The position numbers and the translations under genes are program-made. 37,681 nucleotides of DNA from a virus: IMG/VR virus record IMGVR_UViG_3300046369_000549, positions 1 to 37,681 of that record. One strand, 5' to 3'. This document shows, in pieces, positions 22,361 through 29,196 of the stretch (the stretch's first letter is position 1; each line of letters starts with the position of its first letter). The notes beneath the pieces were generated by a model. It saw only the letters and a program-made list of their open reading frames with translations, was not told the DNA's origin and ran no database searches.

Positions 22361-22368
22361 GGTAAATA
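22361..22368 (+). promoter_or_regulatory. Late promoter box GGTAAATA
   Basis: Predicted start near 22374, about 54 bases before the ATG at 22428. Confidence 0.5.
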
Positions 22369-22427
22369 CATATGTATAACTTTACAGAGAGTAGAGTTGA
22401 CCATTTAGAGAAAACAGGAGAAATAAA

Positions 22428-22679
22428 ATGGCAGTAGTATCAAACCCAAATGCGGCAGTAGTTGCAAAGAGTGGCATTGGCCCAACAACATACATCTATG
22501 CAGTAGCAACTGGAACAATTACAGTAGCGGCAGCATGTGATTCAATCACTACAACATACGGCGGAACAATCGCTGGTGTTGAAGGTACAGCAGACGGCAA
22601 CCACGTTGCAGTACAAGGTGGGCCAGGTGGCGCAGAAGCAGTTAGTGGAATTTCACTAGTAGCAACATTTGCCGCTTAA
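22428..22679 (+). CDS. Small Ala/Gly/Thr/Val-rich structural candidate (83 aa)
   Basis: The protein is almost all small residues (Ala, Gly, Thr, Val, Ser) with no charged N-terminal signal. It has the composition of a virion coat, fibre or decoration protein. A strong ribosome site (CAGGAGAAATAAA) and its own late promoter and terminator indicate high, separate expression. There is no clear family. Confidence 0.7.
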   Translation: MAVVSNPNAAVVAKSGIGPTTYIYAVATGTITVAAACDSITTTYGGTIAGVEGTADGNHVAVQGGPGGAEAVSGISLVATFAA

Positions 22680-22700
22680 TTAACCTAATACCTTAGGACT

Positions 22701-22732
22701 AAAGGGTTCAGTTTTTACTGGACCCTTTTTTT
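22701..22732 (+). terminator. Strong rho-independent terminator
   Basis: GGGTTCAG (22704-22711) pairs with CTGGACCC (22718-22725, one G-T), followed by seven Ts. It separates the 83-aa gene from the next, which has its own late box. Confidence 0.85.
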
Positions 22733-22737
22733 ATGAC

Positions 22738-22745
22738 TGTAAATA
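22738..22745 (+). promoter_or_regulatory. Late promoter box TGTAAATA, near-leaderless geometry
   Basis: The box is followed by four bases (one fewer than usual) and the ATG at 22750. No ribosome site is present. Confidence 0.55.
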
Positions 22746-22749
22746 CAGT

Positions 22750-23142
22750 ATGAAATTTACTATCCAAACATTGATAGACGTTACTAAGACAGATGTACGT
22801 AGACACGAGCATCCTAAACTTGTCAATCAACAAGCAAACTTTAATACCTTATACAATACACTTGGATTAAGAACTAATCCAGATAGATTTACTGTTACTA
22901 ATGAAAAAGTTGCAGTAGCAAATTTAGGATTCGGAAGTGAGTACAAAAACAAGCAAATGGTTTGGACCGTTGACTTTGAAGTTGAACAGATAGATTCAAC
23001 TAATACTGATTTAATGATTGAAGATTTTCATATGGTTCCGATTATTGCAGGTTTAGACGAAACTATTAAATTAAAGAATAAGATGTTTGTCACATTAGAT
23101 AATAAATTTACTAATATATTATTTGAGCGTACGGATAAATAA
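22750..23142 (+). CDS. Conserved phage hypothetical (130 aa)
   Basis: The start MKFTIQTLIDVTKTDVRR and FNTLYNTLGLRTNP resemble, as I recall, a T4-like cyanophage protein of unknown function. It is probably a beta-rich soluble protein. The ATG has no ribosome site and lies one base off the predicted late start. Its stop codon overlaps a further GATAAATA box. Confidence 0.75.
   Translation: MKFTIQTLIDVTKTDVRRHEHPKLVNQQANFNTLYNTLGLRTNPDRFTVTNEKVAVANLGFGSEYKNKQMVWTVDFEVEQIDSTNTDLMIEDFHMVPIIAGLDETIKLKNKMFVTLDNKFTNILFERTDK
23134..23141 (+). promoter_or_regulatory. Late promoter box GATAAATA
   Basis: Overlaps the end of the previous gene. The predicted start is near 23147, giving a leader of about 76 bases before 23223. 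Confidence 0.5.
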
Positions 23143-23222
23143 CAGTGTACAAGGCAACTAATATAATACAACTTTAGGCATATGAAGGGCAACGTAGGAG
23201 TTTACTTTAACGGAGGAGTATT

Positions 23223-23462
23223 ATGGCGGATTTGCCAACTACAGATTTAGAAAGACAAAGTTTAGAAGCACACGTAGACTTATGCGCTTTGCGTTATGCC
23301 GCGTTGGATAAGCGTCTTATCACAGTCGAAGAAAAGATGGAACACATCCATCAAGATATTATTAACGGTCAATCATCAATGACAAAAGTCTTAATTGGTA
23401 CAGCAGGTACTATTATTGCAGGACTTTTATCTACTGTAATCGTAATAGTAATGCAGATGTAA
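23223..23462 (+). CDS. Small membrane protein, holin/XhlA-like candidate (79 aa)
   Basis: A polar helical region (residues 1-52, probable coiled coil around LDKRLITVEEKMEHIHQDII) is followed by one C-terminal membrane helix (VLIGTAGTIIAGLLSTVIVIVM). This shape is typical of XhlA-type lysis proteins and tail-anchored holins. A strong CGGAGGAG site precedes the ATG. Other tail-anchored roles are possible. The other lysis candidate in the window, the hydrolase at 5981, is far away. Confidence 0.6.
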   Translation: MADLPTTDLERQSLEAHVDLCALRYAALDKRLITVEEKMEHIHQDIINGQSSMTKVLIGTAGTIIAGLLSTVIVIVMQM

Positions 23463-23471
23463 TACTTGGAG

Positions 23472-23478
23472 CTAAATA
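23472..23478 (+). promoter_or_regulatory. Late promoter box CTAAATA, leaderless geometry
   Basis: Followed by GAAAC and the ATG at 23484. This decides the start: an upstream in-frame TTG at 23466 would span the box. Confidence 0.7.
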
Positions 23479-23483
23479 GAAAC

Positions 23484-23771
23484 ATGCTATTAAGAGAGTT
23501 TTATACACAACCAACCCAAATAGACGAGAAACAAGTGTGGGCACGTTCAGGAAAGAACGTGGTGCGCAAGTATCGTTGTACTAGTGGCCGTAGAAAAGGT
23601 CGTGTAGTAGCAAAAATGTCACAGTGCTTTGCCGCTCCAAACATGAAACAAAGCAAAGTACTAAAAGTTATGAAAGCAAGACTTGGACCTAGACTAGCTA
23701 AAAAGATTAAACGTACAAAACGAATTAATCCTGCTAGTAAAAGAGTACAAGCATTGAACAAAAGAAGATAA
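23484..23771 (+). CDS. Small very basic protein, probable nucleic-acid binder (95 aa)
   Basis: Highly basic: Lys/Arg make up much of residues 17-95 (KRTKRINPASKRVQALNKRR at the end). There are two cysteines (YRCTSGRRKGR and SQCFAAP). It may be a DNA-condensing internal virion protein, and MLLRE at its start has an L-x-E prohead-type site. The ATG is predicted to be leaderless. I recognise no named family, though similar proteins occur in T4-like phages of marine hosts. Confidence 0.7.
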   Translation: MLLREFYTQPTQIDEKQVWARSGKNVVRKYRCTSGRRKGRVVAKMSQCFAAPNMKQSKVLKVMKARLGPRLAKKIKRTKRINPASKRVQALNKRR

Positions 23772-23773
23772 AA

Positions 23774-24016
23774 ATGAAAGTTTTCGAAGTCACACAAGCA
23801 AAGGTAAGCAGAGCACAGGGCAACGAAGTTGAGTTAGATCATGGTGATGGAACCAAGACCGTAATTGATACTAAGAAAAATCCTCAAGCAATCCAGCGTG
23901 ACCAACAAGGAAAACTTAAAGTTACCAAGCCAAGCAACAGCTCAATGAAGCAAGGTAACAACAACCAACCCCGAACACCTCGCCCAGGCGAGAAAATAGA
24001 TATAGAAACTGATTAG
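23774..24016 (+). CDS. Small hypothetical (80 aa)
   Basis: The short polar protein has a beta-like N-terminus (MKVFEVTQAKVSRAQGNEVE) and a flexible Pro/Asn/Gln/Lys-rich C-terminal part (PSNSSMKQGNNNQPRTPRPG). It starts two bases after the previous stop with a weak purine-rich site. No family is recognised. Confidence 0.65.
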   Translation: MKVFEVTQAKVSRAQGNEVELDHGDGTKTVIDTKKNPQAIQRDQQGKLKVTKPSNSSMKQGNNNQPRTPRPGEKIDIETD

Positions 24017-24018
24017 TA

Positions 24019-24228
24019 ATGAAGATCAACGAACTAATAAATTCGTTTGAAATTTTTATTACGAATGAAGAGCGAAGTATTTACGAAACTATGAACGAGA
24101 AATCGGCATTAGCTCAGTTTAATGAGAGAGAACAATTCATTATTCAGAACCTAATAAGAAAGAGTTTAGTAAGTAAAGTTATATCTAACGGACAGGTACT
24201 GGTTGTAAAAAATGATCACAAAATCTAA
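24019..24228 (+). CDS. Small hypothetical (69 aa)
   Basis: A helical protein (MKINELINSFEIFITNEERS, later FNEREQFIIQNLIRK), probably a winged-helix-like or helical bundle fragment. It overlaps the next gene by 17 bp. No family is recognised. Confidence 0.7.
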   Translation: MKINELINSFEIFITNEERSIYETMNEKSALAQFNEREQFIIQNLIRKSLVSKVISNGQVLVVKNDHKI

Positions 24229-24646
24229 GAATCTTCTTAGCGATTTAGAAAAAATCGTTAATGCGTCTATTGATCCTTCGATGTTTCCTTATAAAAAAGG
24301 CAACTCGATAAGAATAGGAAAGTACGCAATACGAACAACAAAGTACGGACATAAAGTATTTGACTGTGAACTAAACTGTATGATAGCAGAAACGTTCTCA
24401 AAAACTGCGGCAGTAGCACTAGCAAAGTATACATCGCAACACGAAGAAGACAGATCAGCACATGAATGTATTCTTAGGATAGATCGAAAGGTTGAAAAAT
24501 GGTATAATGATTGTATGTTTTATCGCAATACTATACAACAAACAGATGATCCAATAAAAGCAGATGTTGCACATACTAGATATGATATTGCTAAAACAGA
24601 AACGGAACATGCCCGGAGTCAATTAGATAAATACATTTATAGCTAA
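24212..24646 (+). CDS. Hypothetical late protein (144 aa)
   Basis: The N-terminal half looks like a small alpha/beta domain (GNSIRIGKYAIRTTKYGHKV), the C-terminal half a helical, charged coiled-coil-like region (VEKWYNDCMFYRNTIQQTDD). Four cysteines are spread along it. No family is recognised; similar proteins occur, I believe, in T4-like marine phages. Confidence 0.7.
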   Translation: MITKSKNLLSDLEKIVNASIDPSMFPYKKGNSIRIGKYAIRTTKYGHKVFDCELNCMIAETFSKTAAVALAKYTSQHEEDRSAHECILRIDRKVEKWYNDCMFYRNTIQQTDDPIKADVAHTRYDIAKTETEHARSQLDKYIYS

Positions 24647-24660
24647 AGTAGTTAAAAAGG

Positions 24661-24667
24661 CTAAATA
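24661..24667 (+). promoter_or_regulatory. Late promoter box CTAAATA
   Basis: Predicted start near 24673, leader of 28 bases with a TAGGAAG site before the ATG at 24701. Confidence 0.5.
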
Positions 24668-24700
24668 AATTATAAAGCATAATACATTAGGAAGAATGTA

Positions 24701-25714
24701 ATGAACATAAGAGAAATTTCAAAACCAGTTACAGCAAAGAGCTTGAACGAAAGCCTTGCGAAGAAGTTTGGCCAGAAGCTAAACTTAGAAGCATATACGA
24801 TAGAACAATTAGAAGACGTAAGAAATAAAATGCGTACTAAGATTTTCAATGTTGAAACAAATGAAAGTTTTGACAGTGTACGAAATGAAGCATATCAAAA
24901 GTCAAAACTCTTCCTAGACGTATTGAATGCAGAAATAGCAGAGCGTGAGGAGCGCAACGTAAACGAAGCCAAAGCGGGATATTGTTCCGATGATTGCTGT
25001 GGTGCAGACGTAAAAGCAGAAGATTGCACATGTAAACCAACATGTGAAAGTTGCGATTGCAATTCAGTAAAAGAATCAGCTAAGCCTGATTACATCGATA
25101 TTGACAAAGATGGCGACAAGAAAGAGCCTATGAAGAAAGCAGTAAAAGACGCCAAAAAAGATAAGAAAACAGACGAAGGCGCATACGGCAAGAAAAAGAA
25201 AAAAGTAAAAGAAGGCAAAGAAGACGAAGCAGAACTAGTAATGGCAGCCAAAGACATGGTAGACCGTGTTACAGGTTGGATGGAAGACACAGCAGAAATG
25301 CAAACTGAATCCATGCTAGAACTAGCAGACGCTATTCGTGACGAACATGGTCAAGAAAAAGCAGATCAGTTTTCGCAATCAGTTAAACCGTCGCTAGAAG
25401 GCATGTATGAAGCAATGGAAGCATGTCGTGGCACATTAACTGCTGGCGTACAAATACTAACTGGTGAAGGCGCAGGCGATATGATGATGGGCGATGAACC
25501 AGCAATGGACATGGAGCCAACTACTGATGATGACACAGTCGGCGGCGACTTAGACTTAGCTCTAGATAACGATGACGAGTTTGCGGCAGCGGCACCAGCC
25601 GCAGGTGGCGAAGATGAAGCAGGTCGTGCTAAGAGAGAATCAAAACTACATAAGAAAAAATCCATTGTAGAGAGAAGTCGCAAATTAGGTACCATTCTTT
25701 CAAAAAAAAAATAA
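24701..25714 (+). CDS. Acidic virion or prohead-core-like protein with Cys-rich insert (337 aa)
   Basis: The order is: helical N-terminus with NIRE and LNLEA sites (L/I-x-E, possible prohead protease cuts); a Cys-rich stretch (about 94-123; CSDDCC, CTCKPTCESCDC) with ten cysteines; an EF-hand-like DIDKDGDKKEP loop; Lys-rich KKDKKTDEGAYGKKKKK; a helical domain (about 175-255); an acidic Ala/Asp tail; and a basic end. The mix suggests a prohead core or internal protein. It ends at TAA within an A10 run, where the -1 frame stays open into the next reading frame. Confidence 0.6.
   Translation: MNIREISKPVTAKSLNESLAKKFGQKLNLEAYTIEQLEDVRNKMRTKIFNVETNESFDSVRNEAYQKSKLFLDVLNAEIAEREERNVNEAKAGYCSDDCCGADVKAEDCTCKPTCESCDCNSVKESAKPDYIDIDKDGDKKEPMKKAVKDAKKDKKTDEGAYGKKKKKVKEGKEDEAELVMAAKDMVDRVTGWMEDTAEMQTESMLELADAIRDEHGQEKADQFSQSVKPSLEGMYEAMEACRGTLTAGVQILTGEGAGDMMMGDEPAMDMEPTTDDDTVGGDLDLALDNDDEFAAAAPAAGGEDEAGRAKRESKLHKKKSIVERSRKLGTILSKKK
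25702..25711 (+). other. A10 run, candidate -1 frameshift site
   Basis: Ten As follow TC (TCA AAA AAA AAA TAA in the zero frame). A one-base backward slip reads AAA AAA AAA ATA AGT GAG and continues without a stop to 26085. The run could also be a sequencing or assembly indel. Confidence 0.5.
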
Positions 25715-26085
25715 GTGAGAATATTGACTCGCAGAAGTTGATACAAGTCTTGCGAACAGTAATAGGCAGTGCGGATACTACTAAACAATCTGTCTTTTTA
25801 CACTTCAATACTCCAACTACAAATACCAAATCTGGTATGAAGAACTTAGATCTAAACAAACTAATGCAAAATGTAGGCGCAGAGCAATTTGACTACGAAA
25901 CATTTAAGTCAGCATACGACAGCGATCCAAGAATTAAAACAATGGTCAAAGACTTTAATCAAGATGGCATTGAACCAATGACTGCTATGAATAAAAGTCA
26001 CCGCGATCCAAGTAAGCCAGATACAGGTGCTGACCCAGTTAGTACAATGGCTAAACGTGCTACAGACGTAGGCGCCAAACTTTAA
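25711..26085 (+). CDS. C-terminal reading frame, open from the A10 run (up to 124 codons)
   Basis: The frame is open from the slippery run through ISENIDSQKLIQVLRTVI to MKNLDLNKLMQNVGAEQFDY, and ends with TMAKRATDVGAKL. The region from about 25840 resembles a short T4-like phage protein with FDYETFKSAYDSDPRI. If made alone, starts are poor: TTG at 25738, or ATG at 25840 with no good ribosome site (81 residues). The weak start and open upstream frame support fusion to the 337-residue protein by frameshift. A homopolymer error is the main alternative. Confidence 0.6.
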   Translation: MSENIDSQKLIQVLRTVIGSADTTKQSVFLHFNTPTTNTKSGMKNLDLNKLMQNVGAEQFDYETFKSAYDSDPRIKTMVKDFNQDGIEPMTAMNKSHRDPSKPDTGADPVSTMAKRATDVGAKL

Positions 26086-26096
26086 TCAATAACTAC

Positions 26097-26125
26097 TTGA
26101 CAAAATTACAACTTTAGTATATACT
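26097..26125 (+). promoter_or_regulatory. Sigma70 promoter of the RecB-type exonuclease
   Basis: TTGACA (26097-26102), 17 bases, TATACT (26120-26125). Start expected near 26132, just before the ribosome site TGAGGA (26135-26140). Confidence 0.75.
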
Positions 26126-26148
26126 ATAAGTTGAATGAGGAATTTATA

Positions 26149-26829
26149 TTGACTTTAATTATTGACAAGTACGACTACAAACCAATTAATCGAAAACAAG
26201 TAAACGGAAAACGATTATATCAAACTCCGGACGGCAATGCTGTTGCGAGTGTTACAACTATTTTAGATGCTACTAAAGATAAAACGCATCTTATTGCTTG
26301 GAGAAAGCGTGTTGGAGAACAAAAGGCACAAGAGATTGTAACAGAAGCCGCAAGTGTAGGCACAAGGATGCACAAGTATCTTGAAGACTATGTTGAGTTT
26401 GGTGAATGGCCACAGCCAGGGTCCAACCCATATGCACAGCAAGCTCATATGATGGCAACTCAAATTAAAGAGAAAGCCATGAATGATGTTGATGAGATAT
26501 GGGGTAGTGAAGTTAACTTGTATATGCCCAATATGTATGCAGGAACTACTGACCTTGTAGGTACTTATAAAGGTCAGCCTGCAATTATGGACTTCAAGCA
26601 AACAAACAAGCCCAAAAAACTAGAATGGGTAGTAGATTACTTCCTACAGTTAACAGCATATGCTGAAGCACACAACGAAATCTATGGTACTAACATCCGT
26701 GAAGGACACATCTTTATGTGTAGCCGTGCAGGCGAGTATCAACAGTTTGATATTTGGCCAGATGAATATGACGAATGGCGCAATGAATGGTACGATAGAG
26801 TCTACACATATTACGAGAAGTTCGCATAA
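26149..26829 (+). CDS. PD-(D/E)XK exonuclease, RecB/Cas4-type (226 aa)
   Basis: The fold is recognised by GTRMHKYLEDY (helix with His), a Glu before the core, AGTTDLVG with the first Asp, and IMDFKQTNK giving D-x-K, followed by QLTAYAEA, the family's conserved Gln-Tyr helix. It should cut DNA ends in recombination, DNA processing or host genome breakdown. The start is a TTG at 26149 because the ribosome site TGAGGA lies eight bases upstream; a TTG at 26131 would lie at the transcript's start. Similar exonucleases occur in T4-like marine phages. Confidence 0.85.
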   Translation: MTLIIDKYDYKPINRKQVNGKRLYQTPDGNAVASVTTILDATKDKTHLIAWRKRVGEQKAQEIVTEAASVGTRMHKYLEDYVEFGEWPQPGSNPYAQQAHMMATQIKEKAMNDVDEIWGSEVNLYMPNMYAGTTDLVGTYKGQPAIMDFKQTNKPKKLEWVVDYFLQLTAYAEAHNEIYGTNIREGHIFMCSRAGEYQQFDIWPDEYDEWRNEWYDRVYTYYEKFA

Positions 26830-26832
26830 ATA
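26825..26832 (+). promoter_or_regulatory. Late promoter box CATAAATA
   Basis: Overlaps the exonuclease stop. The predicted start is near 26838; the tail fibre starts at 26860 with AGGAG. Confidence 0.6.
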
Positions 26833-26859
26833 CAATAATAATGCGTATAGGAGACACTC

Positions 26860-28743
26860 GTGGCAGTAGTACAAATATCGAAAATACAAATAAGACGAGG
26901 TAGGAAAAATACCGGTAGTGGACTACCGCAACTATCCTCAGGTGAACTTGGGTGGGCAATTGACTCACAGGAACTTTATATAGGTAATGGTGCAGTAGCA
27001 GAAGGCGCACCTACAGTAGGTAATACAAAGATTCTAACTGAAGAAGATGACTTATTTGAGATTGCAAAAAACTACACATACAGAGAAGGCGACGGATCTA
27101 TTGTTACAGGTCCAGACGCAACTAATCCTATTGTTAGAACTTTACAAGAAAGATTAGATGACAATGTTAATATTAGGTCTTTTGGTACTACAGGACAAAT
27201 TACTCAAGACGCAACTGTACTTTTACAAAGAGCTATAGATCAATTATATCTAAACAATGGTGTAGAAGCGTCTGTAAACAATAGAGTTAAATTAGAACTT
27301 GCCGCTGGTATATATAAAATTACAGACACTATCTATGTTCCGCCACACGCTACAATTATTGGTGCAGGATCTGGCAAAACTGTTATTCAACAAGAAACAG
27401 CTGGCAAAAGTGTTTTCACTACAGTAAGCGACTCAAGTACTCCTGGTAACTATGTACTAGACGGAGAGTACAACACACAAGCAAGAAACATTCGTTTGCA
27501 AGGATTGACACTAAAATGTACGGTAAAAGCAAACGGACTTGTACTACAAAGTTGTAGAGATAGTTACTTCCAAGATGTGCAGATTGCAGGCAGTTGGACA
27601 AGTACAGACGGAATCGACCTTGATAGTTCTACATCAACTAGTATTGGACTAGGAATAAACAGCAAGAACGGTGGAGTTGAAACTGTTCGAAACGAATTCA
27701 CTAACTGTCACATTGACGGCTTTATGTACGGCATTGTATCTAATTGGGATACAAACGATAACGTATGGACAACATCAAACTTTACTAATTTAGGTTATGG
27801 ATTTACATTTGGTAAAGATATGCTAATTGACGGTAATAATGCAAATGGCACTTCAGTAGGTCCAACTAACAATATTATTTCAGACTGTGTATTCACAAAC
27901 GTATATAGAGAAGCTATACTTGTTGACGAAGGAACTTATAACGTAAGTCGTAACAATAAATTTAATACTTGTGGTAACGACGGTGCATCAGATGCGTCAC
28001 CTCTTTATCCTATTATTAGATATACAAGACTAGGTAATACTAGTGATGGAGACTTCTTTAGTAGAACAAAAGTGTTATCATATACACAAGGTACTATTAT
28101 TACAGCAAGTTCTACAATTACAGCAGGACAATCAACTATTACAGTTACAGATGCTTCAAACTTAGTAGCAGGACAAATTGTTACTGTTGATAGCGGTATT
28201 GGAGAACTAGGTGCGGCAACTGTAGTCATTACTGATGTTGATCAACCAACTAACACAGTTACAGTTAACTTGCCACATTTGACAAGCGGCTTAATTAATT
28301 TTAGTGTACTATCACCAATTATTACAAGTATTTCTTATATTCCTGAAGTAGACGGACCATGTCACTTTGTTTGGGGTTTTGAACACGAAATAACAATTAG
28401 AGACGGTCTAAACCAAACACTATTTAGACTTCCAAAACTTGCTAATCAAAGTTTTGATATTGACTATGTTGCAAAAGGAGCAACAGGTTACACAGGTATG
28501 CGATCAGGAAATATGCGAATAACGATGGATAACCAAGCCAACGTTACTGTTTCAGATGAATTTGATTTTGTTGGAGACGAAATATATGTTGACAACATTG
28601 CATTTGATGCTATAATAAGTGATATAGACGGAGACAGTACTGTTGACACAATCCTTGTAAAAGGTAATGTTAGTGGTTCACTTCCGGCAAATGCAACAAC
28701 GAAGTTAAAGTTCAAAGTGAAAACAAAACAGATAAGCATATAA
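26860..28743 (+). CDS. Tail fibre/spike with beta-helix (627 aa)
   Basis: The start is GTG at 26860 with AGGAG. The N-terminal 60 residues (IQIRRGRKNTGSGLPQLSSG, GELGWAIDSQELYIGNG) match the attachment region of phage fibre proteins. From about 110 a pectate-lyase-like right-handed beta-helix follows (AAGIYKITDTIYVPPHATII, GAGSGKTVI), with many short turns (NGLVLQSCRDSYFQDVQIAG). The C-terminal part is a Thr/Val-rich beta domain. It probably binds or cleaves a surface polysaccharide of the host; no catalytic residues can be named. Confidence 0.85.
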   Translation: MAVVQISKIQIRRGRKNTGSGLPQLSSGELGWAIDSQELYIGNGAVAEGAPTVGNTKILTEEDDLFEIAKNYTYREGDGSIVTGPDATNPIVRTLQERLDDNVNIRSFGTTGQITQDATVLLQRAIDQLYLNNGVEASVNNRVKLELAAGIYKITDTIYVPPHATIIGAGSGKTVIQQETAGKSVFTTVSDSSTPGNYVLDGEYNTQARNIRLQGLTLKCTVKANGLVLQSCRDSYFQDVQIAGSWTSTDGIDLDSSTSTSIGLGINSKNGGVETVRNEFTNCHIDGFMYGIVSNWDTNDNVWTTSNFTNLGYGFTFGKDMLIDGNNANGTSVGPTNNIISDCVFTNVYREAILVDEGTYNVSRNNKFNTCGNDGASDASPLYPIIRYTRLGNTSDGDFFSRTKVLSYTQGTIITASSTITAGQSTITVTDASNLVAGQIVTVDSGIGELGAATVVITDVDQPTNTVTVNLPHLTSGLINFSVLSPIITSISYIPEVDGPCHFVWGFEHEITIRDGLNQTLFRLPKLANQSFDIDYVAKGATGYTGMRSGNMRITMDNQANVTVSDEFDFVGDEIYVDNIAFDAIISDIDGDSTVDTILVKGNVSGSLPANATTKLKFKVKTKQISI

Positions 28744-29163
28744 ATGTTCAATAAAAAATATGAAGATCGGCTGGCCGCCTGGAGTGATTTTAGAAACACA
28801 CTTGAAACAACAGACAACCCTTATCAAGATGTAATTGACTTTTATCAACAAGCACCTCTAGTTTCAATTCACACTGACCCATTTGATCAAGCACAATGGC
28901 CTACGCCTTGGGAGTTAATTCAAGAGAACCAGTATTGTGAGTTCGCTCGTGTACTAGGATACTGCTTTTCTTTACAGTTAACCGAACGCTTTTCAGGGGC
29001 CAATTTTGAGATACATATCGTTACAAGCAGAGAGAAATCGTACTTATATCTCTTAATAATCGACAGTAAAATTGTGCTAGGATATGATGAAACTTCACCA
29101 GTGTCATATCTTGATATCCAGTCAGATTTACAATCGCAAGTTATATACAGTATGGAAAATTAA
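28744..29163 (+). CDS. Conserved late hypothetical (139 aa)
   Basis: The protein starts right after the tail-fibre stop without a clear ribosome site. It has a helical N-terminus, WPTPWELIQENQYCEFARVL and a beta-rich C-terminus; it resembles, as I recall, small proteins next to tail-fibre genes in marine T4-like phages. It could be a fibre chaperone, but that is only inferred from position. Confidence 0.7.
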   Translation: MFNKKYEDRLAAWSDFRNTLETTDNPYQDVIDFYQQAPLVSIHTDPFDQAQWPTPWELIQENQYCEFARVLGYCFSLQLTERFSGANFEIHIVTSREKSYLYLLIIDSKIVLGYDETSPVSYLDIQSDLQSQVIYSMEN

Positions 29164-29171
29164 AATAAATA
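29164..29171 (+). promoter_or_regulatory. Possible late-type box AATAAATA before nrdA
   Basis: The box is followed by the 14-base perfect palindrome TTTCATTAATGAAA (29172-29185), which surrounds the predicted start. In T4, nrdA is early/middle, so the box may be chance. Confidence 0.35.
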
Positions 29172-29196
29172 TTTCATTAATGAAAGAGGAAAAAAG

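Noticed and set aside
22372-22437. Short frame MYNFTESRVDH after a late box
   Set aside because: The ATG lies two bases before the predicted transcript start and the frame runs into the next gene's start; coding potential cannot be supported.
25366-25788. Minus-strand frame of 140 codons opposite the core-like gene
   Set aside because: Ser/Ala/Pro-rich shadow of the acidic plus-strand gene; no ribosome site or promoter.
26841-26903. 20-codon frame before the tail fibre start
   Set aside because: It overlaps the fibre start in another frame and has no ribosome site; the GTG at 26860 has AGGAG.
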